A stretch of DNA of 10,447 nt from Terriglobia bacterium (lineage in GTDB: Bacteria; Acidobacteriota; Terriglobia; UBA7540): positions 1 through 10,447 of the forward strand of contig JASHYZ010000451.1 in NCBI GenBank assembly GCA_030042795.1. Reading direction: 5' to 3'. A model generated the notes under the pieces. It was not told where the DNA came from. It saw only the letters and a list, made by a program, of their open reading frames with translations, and searched no databases. Position numbers and translations under genes: made by a program. This document shows positions 1 through 7,789 of this stretch, piece by piece (position 1 is the first letter of the stretch; each line of letters opens with the position of its first letter).

Positions 1-633
1 GAGGTGGCGGCGGCAATTCTGGTGGCGGGCGCGCTGCTGCTTCACGGCCAGCACCAGCCGGTGTATCAGCTCGCCAGCGCCGAAGTGAATCCCATTCACC
101 TGGAGCAGCTTGCGCGGCTGCTTCGCGCCGAGGCGCGGAAGCTCACCCGAAACCGCGAAAGGTCGCAGAAGCCGCCGCTCATCCATCGGCTGGTCTCTGT
201 GGGCCCTCGCCGCGGCCGGCTTCGTTTCCTTTCGGCCGCTGAAGCCCGTACCCGGCGTGAACAGCAGGAAAAGCGTATCGCGCGGCTGCAAAATCTCATC
301 AACGGGTTGCGCGGTTTGCTCCGCACTCTTCGGCTTCCCGGGCATGACGCCTTGTCCGGCTGGACGGCGTCGCTGCGCACGCTCGGTTTGCAGTCGAATT
401 TCCGCGGGCAAACCCTGGAATACTACCTCCCGTTTGTGCTGCATAACCGGTTCATCTTTGAGTGTGAGAACATTCGCGCCGCCTATAACCTGATCACTCC
501 GCAAGACCGGGAGCGTCTTCCTTGGGCGCCGGAAAAGATCGACTGGGCGCACTACTGGACGCACAATCAGGTACGCGGCATTCAGACATGGGTGCAACCC
601 GAAGCCGTGAAGCAGTGGTCCTTTAAGATTTAG
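1..633 (+). CDS. C-terminal part of a fatty acyl-CoA reductase-like SDR protein (5' partial)
   Basis: The reading frame is open from base 1, so the gene probably begins upstream of the window; a GTG at base 4 is in frame, but the protein there already reads like the interior of a domain. The visible 209 residues resemble, from memory, the C-terminal region of male-sterility-type SDR acyl reductases: an Ala-rich stretch followed by a HQPVYQLAS..NP segment near residues 17-30, a basic, probably helical middle (about 65-110), and a Trp/Tyr-rich end with ERLPWAPEKIDWAHYW near residues 169-184. Family members reduce long-chain acyl-CoA (or acyl-ACP) to aldehyde or alcohol with NADPH. The nucleotide-binding Rossmann motif and catalytic residues would lie upstream and cannot be seen. 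The gene converges on the CDGSH gene, whose stop is about 90 bases away. The family call is moderate; the exact substrate is unknown. Confidence 0.55.
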   Translation, partial: EVAAAILVAGALLLHGQHQPVYQLASAEVNPIHLEQLARLLRAEARKLTRNRERSQKPPLIHRLVSVGPRRGRLRFLSAAEARTRREQQEKRIARLQNLINGLRGLLRTLRLPGHDALSGWTASLRTLGLQSNFRGQTLEYYLPFVLHNRFIFECENIRAAYNLITPQDRERLPWAPEKIDWAHYWTHNQVRGIQTWVQPEAVKQWSFKI

Positions 634-722
634 CGCGCGGCGAAGGCTGGCAAAAGTTTGACGGCAACAGGTCAAGCCGTAAATTGATTCAGCTTTGGCG
701 CCCACTTGGCTAACCCTCTACG

Positions 723-1001
723 TCAGCCCGTGGGGGCCTTTGCCGGACTGGGAACTGGAGGCGCCACAGCCGGAACCACGGGCGGAGGAAGCGCGCGAGC
801 TTTCACCTCTGATTGAAAGGCGCATTGCTTGTGCTGCCCGTCGCAGAAAGGCTTATCCGCGGACTGTCCGCAGCGGCAGAGGCTAATCGCCATGCGACCG
901 GCCAGATCAAACACGTTGCCCTCAGCGTCGCAAATAACAAAGTCGCCTGGAGCGCCCTCAATACGCACGGGGCCGTTATTTCGAATGGTAATCTTCGTCA
1001 A
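723..1001 (-). CDS. CDGSH-type iron-sulfur protein
   Basis: A 92-residue protein with a single CDGSH (mitoNEET-like) zinc-finger-type domain that binds a [2Fe-2S] cluster through three Cys and one His. The ligands are all present in CRCGQSADKPFCDGQH: Cys42, Cys44, Cys53 and His57. The residue usually Ser, Thr or Ala in CDGSH is Gln56, so the motif reads CDGQH. The upstream half (MTKITIRNNGPVRIEG, then GNVFDLAG) is the usual small beta-rich lead-in of bacterial single-domain members. After residue 70 the tail is Pro/Ala-rich and probably disordered. The start is TTG, chosen because AGGAGG sits five bases upstream and the protein then matches the family length. It lies 27 bases after the CopD/HemJ-like gene on the same strand, so the two are probably co-transcribed. 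Such proteins are thought to act in iron-sulfur or redox handling; no partner is evident beyond the neighbour. Confidence 0.88.
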   Translation of the reverse strand: MTKITIRNNGPVRIEGAPGDFVICDAEGNVFDLAGRMAISLCRCGQSADKPFCDGQHKQCAFQSEVKARALPPPVVPAVAPPVPSPAKAPTG

Positions 1002-1006
1002 CAGGA

Positions 1007-1012
1007 CCTCCT
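1007..1012 (-). promoter_or_regulatory. Ribosome binding site of the CDGSH gene
   Basis: Read on the minus strand this is a perfect AGGAGG, five bases before a TTG codon. No ATG or GTG start fits the family N-terminus, so this site decides the TTG start. Confidence 0.75.
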
Positions 1013-1028
1013 AATCCAAGAACAAGCA

Positions 1029-1457
1029 CTACGGCTTGACGACCGCCAGCAAGACAATCGCCAGGAACAGCAACGCGATCGCTCCACGAGTCACCCTCAG
1101 CCGGCGCGCCGAAATCGAGGTACCCCGGCTCACCAACCCACGCACGCCTACCGTCAGCAGCAAGTCTACTGCGATTAGGATTACCACCAACGTAAGTTTG
1201 AAGTGAAGCCAAGCCTGTTGTAAATCCGCCGGCTTACTCAGCAAAAGCGCGATGCCGGCCGCTACCGTGATGGCTGCGCCCGGATGAGCCAATGATTTAA
1301 GGAGTCCTTTAGCCAGTTGCGCAAGGAAGGCTTGAGCGTCGCCCGAAGGCTCTCGCTCACGAGCGGATAGAACGTACCAGGTAGCCAGCAAGCCGCCCAC
1401 CCAGAGCACGATTCCCGCAATGTGGGCCACTAGGGCCAAACCAAAGGCAGAAGTCAT
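1029..1457 (-). CDS. Four-helix CopD/HemJ-like integral membrane protein
   Basis: A 142-residue inner-membrane protein with four predicted transmembrane helices (about residues 5-30, 57-74, 84-106 and 124-140). The pattern fits the CopD/UPF0093 (HemJ) fold: His12 in helix 1 followed by W19.GG, a Pro59 at the head of helix 2, and WLHFKL (residues 83-88) opening helix 3, ending in VVKP. HemJ is the membrane protoporphyrinogen IX oxidase used by many bacteria lacking HemG and HemY, and it carries a conserved His in helix 1 and a Lys in this helix 3 motif; CopD proteins are linked to copper uptake. The HemJ 'NE.P' segment before the last helix is not recognisable here, so I leave the function open. 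The ATG at base 1457 is preferred; an in-frame TTG at base 1469 would add four residues. Neither start has a strong Shine-Dalgarno site. It lies 94 bases after mreD and 27 before the CDGSH gene. Confidence 0.7.
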   Translation of the reverse strand: MTSAFGLALVAHIAGIVLWVGGLLATWYVLSAREREPSGDAQAFLAQLAKGLLKSLAHPGAAITVAAGIALLLSKPADLQQAWLHFKLTLVVILIAVDLLLTVGVRGLVSRGTSISARRLRVTRGAIALLFLAIVLLAVVKP

Positions 1458-1551
1458 GATGCCAACCAACTCGCGCCGCGCTCAAGCGAAGGGCGGACTC
1501 TTTCAACTTATCACAACCGCAGTCACCGGCTTCGAGCCACCACAAGCGCCG

Positions 1552-2064
1552 CTAGGCCGGCCTCCGGAGGCGGTCAAGCAACTGAAACAACACCACAGCA
1601 AGCGCCGAGTTAAGCAGAACCACGCTGGCAAGGTCCAGGGGCTGGAGCATCAGCGAAGATTCAACCAGGATGTGCCGAAGTCCCGCGAGCGTCACGTTGT
1701 GAAAGAGGACCAGCCCGGCGGTCAACGCCAATCTAGCCAAAAACTCTTCGAGATCGAATTGGACGCTAGCCCAGGCCCCCAAATACCCCACCAGCGCCTT
1801 GACAATTCCGAAAATGCCCAGAAAGCCGTGACTGAGCGCGTCCTCCGCCAGACCCACGATAGCGCCAAAAAGCGTTCCAAATACTTTGCTGCGTCGCATC
1901 GCTGCGAAATAAATCACCACCAGCAACGGAAGATCAAACAAGCGCGCCAACGGCAGAATCACGGGCAGGAAAGTCTGCAGAACCAGCGCCAGAAAGGCCG
2001 TTATCCAAAGCGCCACCCAGTGAACCCGGTGGACGTTAATGGGACGCTCGGCAGACGCAGGCAT
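1552..2064 (-). CDS. mreD: Rod shape-determining protein MreD
   Basis: A 170-residue, very hydrophobic protein with about five transmembrane helices, the usual size and character of MreD, an inner-membrane component of the elongasome that links MreB and MreC to peptidoglycan synthesis. MreD proteins are poorly conserved, so the call rests on its place directly after mreB and mreC and on the fold: an early membrane segment from about residue 16, a basic AAMRRSKV loop near 54-61, the FGTLFGAIVGLAEDALSHG stretch near 62-80 (MreD proteins typically have a G...GL..D segment here), and a terminal hydrophobic helix ending in LLDRLRRPA. The ATG at base 2064 is the only possible start: an in-frame TAG lies nine codons upstream with no alternative start between. 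There is no good Shine-Dalgarno just before it, although an AGGAGG occurs about 45 bases upstream. Confidence 0.88.
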   Translation of the reverse strand: MPASAERPINVHRVHWVALWITAFLALVLQTFLPVILPLARLFDLPLLVVIYFAAMRRSKVFGTLFGAIVGLAEDALSHGFLGIFGIVKALVGYLGAWASVQFDLEEFLARLALTAGLVLFHNVTLAGLRHILVESSLMLQPLDLASVVLLNSALAVVLFQLLDRLRRPA

Positions 2065-2161
2065 GTGAATTAGCGCTTGGACGGCCCTCTAACCCGACCG
2101 GATCGGATCCTCCTTAGCCCCCCAGACCGCTGCCGCCGTCCTTTCGATCCTTAGCCATGAA

Positions 2162-3112
2162 TCATTCGTTCCGGGTTCGGGCTACCTCCGGCGTGGAGGT
2201 CTTTGGAAACACTACGAGGACTTCTTCCAGCCGGTCGAGCGCCGCTGCGGGTTCCACGACGATGTTCTTATAGATATTTCCGTCGCTAACCTTCACCACC
2301 CGCCCGAGCGGTAGTCCTTTGGGAAAAACCTGGTCCAAACCCGATGTTACCACCAGGTCCCCCACTGACACGGATTCGCCGTTCATCAGGTAATCCAGCC
2401 GGCACATACCGCGGCCTGTTCCTTTCAGCACGCCTTGGGCCCGACTTTTGTCGAGCATACCGCCCGCGCCAGCCGATGGATCAGTGAGGAGGAGCACCTG
2501 GGCCGTGTGCGGGTACACGGCTACGATTTTGCCGACGGCGCCCTCAGGCGTGATCACCGCAAGGTCGGCCGTGAAGTGGGAGTCGGCGCCCCGGTCGATC
2601 AGCACCGTACTCGACGCTTCACCGGGACTTGAGCCGATCACTTCGGCCGCCACGCTGGAGTACGGAACACGAGCCTTGTAATCTAAAAGCGTTCGCAGGC
2701 GCTCATTCTCAACAGATTCCTCCGATAGCTGCCGAATGCGGTTCTCGCGGGCGGCCAACTGGGCGCGAAGCTCTCGGTTCTGACGCTCAGCGCTTGTCAC
2801 GTCACGAACACTATCCCAAAGGTCGCCCGTAACATCCGCAAGACCCCTCAATGAGCGCTCAAAGGGTGTGAGCGCCGCCTCCGCCCAAACCCTAGCCAGG
2901 GGCACATTGCGGTCGCGTGTGATTTCGGCTGAGAGCAGCATCAGTTGCGCGAGCAACACTCCAACCAGTACAAAGAAGGGACGGTGCCGATAGATAAAAG
3001 CCTGCACCACCTGTGGCGTTTCGGGAGCTCGCGGCGGCACCGGACGAGAAAACTCGGGCGAGCGGATCTCGAGCACGCTCTCGCGGTCGATTCTTGCGCC
3101 CTTAACATACAT
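2162..3112 (-). CDS. mreC: Rod shape-determining protein MreC
   Basis: A 316-residue bitopic inner-membrane protein of the Rod complex; its periplasmic domain activates the elongation transpeptidase and glycosyltransferase. Visible in order: a charged, Pro-rich cytoplasmic N-terminus (1-43), one transmembrane helix (about 45-62), a coiled coil rich in Glu, Arg and Leu (about 105-147, ending ENERLRTLLDYK), then the periplasmic beta domains with typical MreC landmarks: STVLIDRGADSHF (168-180), TPEGAVGKI (188-196) and a TSGLDQVFPKGLPLGRV segment near the end. I start it at the ATG, which has AAGGA six bases upstream and lies 22 bases past the mreB stop. A TTG at 3142 with AGGAG eight bases upstream would add ten residues and overlap mreB by eight bases; a further TTG at 3148 is also in frame. 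mreD follows after a 97-base gap. Confidence 0.95.
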   Translation of the reverse strand: MYVKGARIDRESVLEIRSPEFSRPVPPRAPETPQVVQAFIYRHRPFFVLVGVLLAQLMLLSAEITRDRNVPLARVWAEAALTPFERSLRGLADVTGDLWDSVRDVTSAERQNRELRAQLAARENRIRQLSEESVENERLRTLLDYKARVPYSSVAAEVIGSSPGEASSTVLIDRGADSHFTADLAVITPEGAVGKIVAVYPHTAQVLLLTDPSAGAGGMLDKSRAQGVLKGTGRGMCRLDYLMNGESVSVGDLVVTSGLDQVFPKGLPLGRVVKVSDGNIYKNIVVEPAAALDRLEEVLVVFPKTSTPEVARTRNE

Positions 3113-3134
3113 CCGGCTTCCTTGTCCGGCGGCA

Positions 3135-4166
<1,032 letters not shown>

Positions 4167-4201
4167 TCATAAACTCCACAAATATCAAGGATTATTGTAT
4201 T

Positions 4202-4228
4202 CTTGACCAAGCATCACACCCGGTCAAG
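4202..4228. repeat. Inverted repeat in the mreB leader
   Basis: Perfect 7-bp arms CTTGACC and GGTCAAG flank a 13-base spacer, about 36 bases before the mreB start. It could be a protein-binding site or a stem-loop in the mreB leader RNA. No T-run follows it on either strand, so it is not a standard terminator. The function is unknown. Confidence 0.45.
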
Positions 4229-4306
4229 GCCTTTCCACCTACGAGAGCGTTGATCTTGGATCTCCGGCAACGACATGGCTCTTCGATATCGACTGTTTAC
4301 TTAAGA

Positions 4307-4334
4307 GATATAACATAACGCAGTCAGACTGCAA
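4307..4334 (-). promoter_or_regulatory. Candidate sigma-70-type promoter of mreB
   Basis: On the minus strand TTGCAG (-35-like, three of six matches) is followed after 16 bases by TATATC (-10-like, four of six matches) inside the one clearly AT-rich patch of this gap (GTTATGTTATATCTCTTAAG). It lies about 140 bases upstream of mreB and would give a long leader. A 13-bp palindrome GCAGT-CTG-ACTGC overlaps the -35 element and could be an operator. This rests on pattern alone. Confidence 0.3.
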
Positions 4335-4388
4335 GCGAAATCTCCTTTCACCCTCCTGCGAGGCGGGACGAAACCCAACCACGCACTT

Positions 4389-5564
4389 TCACAGGCGCAG
4401 GTTGCCGGCTGCCTCGACGATGTGACTTGCCAATTCGTCAATAACTTTGGCGTGATTGCGCAAGTCCTCCAAGTAGGCAGCCTTTAGGACTTGTTCGCGT
4501 TCCGTGGTCAACGTGTCGTGGATGGTTTTCTGCACCGAGGGATCGGAAAGCGGACGTTGTCCGGCGTCTTCGCGGCCGAGCAACTTCAGAATGTGGTAGT
4601 CGCCCTTTTCATCGCGCACGATTCCTGAAAGCTGACCGACGCGCATGGCGTTGACGGTCAGGCGCAACTGCGGATCGGAAGCGATGGAGGAGGCGGGCAC
4701 AAAACCCATGTCTCCTCCTCCCGAGACGGTGGCCGGATCCTCCGAGTACTCGGCCGCGAGCTTCGCAAAATCCTGGCCTGCGCGCAGTTGCTGTTCGATC
4801 ATCCTCACTTTGCGCTCGGCCGCCTCGCGGCCCACGGCATCGCTCTGCTTCGGGTTGTGCAACGAAGTGTCGCGGCCCACCGTCACCAGGATCTGAGCCA
4901 GGTGATAGCGAGTTTCGGGTACGCGGAACTGCCCCGCATGGTCGCGGTAGTAGGCTTCTACGTCGGCCTGTGAGATAACCAGGCGCCCGGTGACGTCACG
5001 CTGGAGCAGCTTTTCAACTAACAAGTTCTGGCGCACCTGCTCGCGCAGACTTGCCGGCGTCAAACCCTCGTCACTCAGCTTCTTTTGAAAATCGGCGGCG
5101 GAATAGGGACTGCTCAGGTTGGCAATTTCGTGGTCAACCTCCGCCTCTGGAACCACAATCGCGAGCTTTCGAGCCCGCTCCAGAAGTAATTCGTTGTCAA
5201 TAAGCTCATTGAGTAGGTTGAGCTTCAAATTGAGCGCCTGCGCGCGGCTCACCGTTTCCTGCCCGCCGGCAAGCCGGCGGCGATAGTAACCTTCCACCTC
5301 GTCGCGATAGATCGGATGGCCGTTTACCTCCGCCCAAACCTCGCGATGATTCGCACGTTGCCCCCGGCAGGCGCTGAACATGGAGGAAGCCAGAAAGGCG
5401 ACCGCGGCTACGAGCGCCAAACGCCTGCTTCGCACGAATCCGGAATGGGTAGCGCCCGGAGCCTCGACCGCCAAACCGCCGCGTAATCGAACATCTGATG
5501 CCGCTGAAGGGATTTGCGGCGGGAACCCACTCCTCGATTTTGTCACGTCTTCTTGCTCAATCAT
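4389..5564 (-). CDS. SurA/PpiC-type peptidyl-prolyl isomerase, exported
   Basis: A foldase of the SurA/PrsA type that assists folding of exported proteins by isomerising X-Pro bonds. From the ATG used here it is 391 residues: a 46-residue lead, a hydrophobic signal segment (RRLALVAAVAFLASSMFSAC, 47-66) that may be a lipoprotein signal with Cys66 although Phe at -3 is unusual, a helical SurA N-domain (about 76-205: VNGHPIYRDEVEGYYR, then INELIDNELLLERARK-like helices), and a parvulin domain (about 218-330) with RYHLAQILV, DFAKLAAEYSEDPATVSGGGDMGFV and GDYHILKLLG. The start is uncertain. The ATG has no clear Shine-Dalgarno, and the first 43 codons look less GC-biased than the rest. A GTG at base 5435 would give a compact signal peptide (348 residues) and may be the true start. 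It follows the biotin-carrier gene by 44 bases. Confidence 0.88.
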   Translation of the reverse strand: MIEQEDVTKSRSGFPPQIPSAASDVRLRGGLAVEAPGATHSGFVRSRRLALVAAVAFLASSMFSACRGQRANHREVWAEVNGHPIYRDEVEGYYRRRLAGGQETVSRAQALNLKLNLLNELIDNELLLERARKLAIVVPEAEVDHEIANLSSPYSAADFQKKLSDEGLTPASLREQVRQNLLVEKLLQRDVTGRLVISQADVEAYYRDHAGQFRVPETRYHLAQILVTVGRDTSLHNPKQSDAVGREAAERKVRMIEQQLRAGQDFAKLAAEYSEDPATVSGGGDMGFVPASSIASDPQLRLTVNAMRVGQLSGIVRDEKGDYHILKLLGREDAGQRPLSDPSVQKTIHDTLTTEREQVLKAAYLEDLRNHAKVIDELASHIVEAAGNLRL

Positions 5565-5608
5565 CCCGGCCCGCAGTCTCTTTCCTTCAAGCGTCAAATG
5601 ACCAATCT

Positions 5609-6154
5609 TCAGAGTAGCTGCAACAGTGGCGATCCTGTCTCCACGCCAACGCCTTCGGCGGCGTCGATGCGCTTGACACAACCCGCGCGAGGAGCGCGAA
5701 GTTCGTTCTGCATCTTCATGGCCTCCATCACCAGCAAGCCCTGACCGGCCGTGACCTCCTCTCCTTCGCGAACCAGTACCTTCACAACTTTTCCAGGCAT
5801 CGGCGCAGTGATCTGCAGCGGACCGGCGGAACCGCCGGCGTGGGAGCCCGCGCGGCGCGCTCGCGGATCGCGAATGGTCACCCGGTAACGCCCGGTCCCC
5901 ACCCGCACTTCGTAATGATGGGCTTCCGGCGCGTTCAAAGCGCGGCTAACACGGGCCTCGTAAGACCGGCCTCCTATTAAGATGGAGTACAGGCCCGGCC
6001 CCAAACGAGCCCAGTTCGCCCGGCCCGTTTCCTCCTCATCCACGCAGTAGCTCAACTCGCTCGCTTGTTCCCCGTTCGCCGTTTCCCGTAATTCCAGGAA
6101 GTGCTCGAAGCCTCCGCCCGTCGCGGCTACCGTAACCTTAAGCCTGGCCGCCAC
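5609..6154 (-). CDS. Biotin carboxyl carrier protein (biotinyl/lipoyl domain) of an acyl-CoA carboxylase
   Basis: A 181-residue protein whose last 70 residues form a biotinyl domain: PLQITAPMPGKVVKVLV (112-128), then EAMKM (144-148) with Lys147 as the expected biotin attachment site, then the return hairpin to VETGSPLLQLL. The first 100 residues (for example LYSILIGGRSYEARV, 55-69, and YEVRVGTGRYRVTI, 81-94) resemble the small beta-barrel BT domain that joins carboxylase and carrier domains in propionyl- or methylcrotonyl-CoA carboxylase alpha chains. The start is GTG, three bases after the biotin carboxylase stop, with GGAGG nine bases upstream inside that gene, so the two are translationally coupled. 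With the upstream gene it makes up a split alpha subunit. The carboxyltransferase, and so the acyl-CoA substrate, is not in the window. Confidence 0.9.
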   Translation of the reverse strand: MAARLKVTVAATGGGFEHFLELRETANGEQASELSYCVDEEETGRANWARLGPGLYSILIGGRSYEARVSRALNAPEAHHYEVRVGTGRYRVTIRDPRARRAGSHAGGSAGPLQITAPMPGKVVKVLVREGEEVTAGQGLLVMEAMKMQNELRAPRAGCVKRIDAAEGVGVETGSPLLQLL

Positions 6155-6157
6155 CGA

Positions 6158-7759
6158 TCAGCGCCTCCCTCGCGGCCATTGTCGCACCAAGGTCTCGCGG
6201 CCTTCCGTCTTCCACCGGCTCTCCTGGGACGCGGCCGCAAGTTTGGCAGGGTGGGCCTTGGGGATGCCGTTGCCACTTCTTTCAAGGCTCGCCGCCAGTG
6301 CTGCCACTAGCCTCGCGGCATAGGCGAGTTCTTGCCCCGGGGTCCCGACAGTTTCCTCATCGTGCGCGGTCTCGGCCCCGTCGTTCGAGTGTGTTTCACC
6401 CGCATCGACTACAGTTCCTTGGGACAGGATGCGGCCCACCAAACCGGTATCCAAACGGCCGGCCAGGAAGTCCGGATTACGCAGGACACGCAGGAAGAAG
6501 GGAATCGTAGTCTCCACGCCGGCCACTTCGTACTCCCTGAGCGCTCGCCGCAGCCGCGCGATGGCCTCCTTGCGGTCTTGACCCCAAACGATCAGTTTGG
6601 CCATCAGTGGATCGTACTCGAGCGGCACTCGCCAGCCCTCGTAAACACCACCGTCGTCCCGCACCCCAGGCCCTGCCGGCACTCGCAGCACGGTGATCAG
6701 CCCCGGCGATGGAAAGAACTCCCGCGCCGGGTCTTCTGCCGAAATGCGGCACTCGATGGCGGCGCCGCGCATTTGCACGTCTTCCTGACGGAAGTTGAGC
6801 GGTTCTCCGGCAGCCACTCGAATCTGCTCCTTCACGAGGTCAAGTCCGGTTACGGCCTCCGTGACGGGGTGCTCCACTTGGAGGCGAGCGTTTACCTCAA
6901 GGAAGTAGAAGTTGCGATCGGTGTCGAACAGAAATTCCACAGTGCCCGCGTTGTAGTAGCCGGCAAGCTGCGCAATGCGCACCGCCGTCTCGCCCATGCG
7001 CCGCCGCAGGTCCTGATCGAGAGCGGGAGACGGGCACTCCTCCATCACCTTCTGATGACGGCGTTGCAGCGAGCATTCCCTCTCTCCGAGGTACACGAGA
7101 TTGCCGTGCCGGTCGCCCAAGACCTGAATTTCCACATGCCGGGGTTGCTCAATGAGTTTCTCCACGTAGACCGTGGCGTCACCGAAGGCATTCTGCGCCT
7201 CGGAGCGCGCGTCGCGCCAGGCCGATTCAAGCTCTCCCGCCGACCGCACCAACCGAATGCCCTTACCGCCGCCGCCGGCTGCTGCTTTCAGCATCACAGG
7301 AAAGCCGATGCTGTCCACGGCACGCCGCACCTCCTCAAGGCTTTCAGGATTCTGCCCCGTGCCCGGCACGACGGGCAGCCCTGCATTTGCTACCAGACTG
7401 CGGGCCGCTGTCTTCGATCCCAGCAGTTCCATCGCCTCGGGCGACGGCCCGATGAATGTGATGCTGGCGTCAGCCACGGCACGAGCAAAGGCGGGATTTT
7501 CCGAAAGAAATCCGTAGCCGGGATGCACCGCGTCGGCGTTGCTGGCCAGAGCTGCATCCACCACGCGATCGATTCGGAGATAGCTTTCCACAGAAGGCGC
7601 TGGCCCGATAGCAAGGGCCTCGTCCGCGTAACGCACGTGCAGCGCCTTGCGGTCTACCTCCGAGTACACCGCCACAGTGCGAATACCCATCTCGCGGCAG
7701 GCGCGCATCACGCGCACCGCAATCTCGCCGCGGTTGGCAATCAGAATCTTCCGAAACAA
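6158..7759 (-). CDS. accC: Biotin carboxylase subunit of an acetyl-/propionyl-CoA carboxylase
   Basis: ATP-grasp enzyme that carboxylates carrier-bound biotin using ATP and bicarbonate. All family landmarks are present: FRKILIANRGEIAVRVMRAC at the start, the HPGYGFLSEN loop (79-88), the Gly-rich ATP loop GGGGKGIR (162-169), ERECSLQRRHQKV (227-239), the metal/catalytic segment EVNARLQVEHPVTE (288-301, Glu288, Asn290, Arg292) and a C-terminal biotin carboxylase domain to about residue 448. At 533 residues it is about 80 longer than E. coli AccC; the tail contains a low-complexity acidic piece (about 452-475) and a helical part, and looks like the start of the BT linker region of alpha chains. 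The start is TTG, the only codon that gives the expected N-terminus, with an AAAGG about nine bases before it. The biotin-carrier gene follows after three bases; dapD precedes it by 30. Confidence 0.95.
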   Translation of the reverse strand: MFRKILIANRGEIAVRVMRACREMGIRTVAVYSEVDRKALHVRYADEALAIGPAPSVESYLRIDRVVDAALASNADAVHPGYGFLSENPAFARAVADASITFIGPSPEAMELLGSKTAARSLVANAGLPVVPGTGQNPESLEEVRRAVDSIGFPVMLKAAAGGGGKGIRLVRSAGELESAWRDARSEAQNAFGDATVYVEKLIEQPRHVEIQVLGDRHGNLVYLGERECSLQRRHQKVMEECPSPALDQDLRRRMGETAVRIAQLAGYYNAGTVEFLFDTDRNFYFLEVNARLQVEHPVTEAVTGLDLVKEQIRVAAGEPLNFRQEDVQMRGAAIECRISAEDPAREFFPSPGLITVLRVPAGPGVRDDGGVYEGWRVPLEYDPLMAKLIVWGQDRKEAIARLRRALREYEVAGVETTIPFFLRVLRNPDFLAGRLDTGLVGRILSQGTVVDAGETHSNDGAETAHDEETVGTPGQELAYAARLVAALAASLERSGNGIPKAHPAKLAAASQESRWKTEGRETLVRQWPRGRR

Positions 7760-7789
7760 ATAATTCTGCCTTTCTCCCGCGGAGCCGCG

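Noticed and set aside
634..722. Possible bidirectional terminator between the convergent genes (ACGGC-N10-GCCGT)
   Set aside because: The stem is only five base pairs and no T-run follows on either strand, so it does not support a terminator call.
1420..2073. A 217-codon open frame on the plus strand
   Set aside because: It is antisense to mreD and extends into the CopD/HemJ-like gene; its Gln/Arg/His-rich product is what the complement of membrane-helix codons gives.
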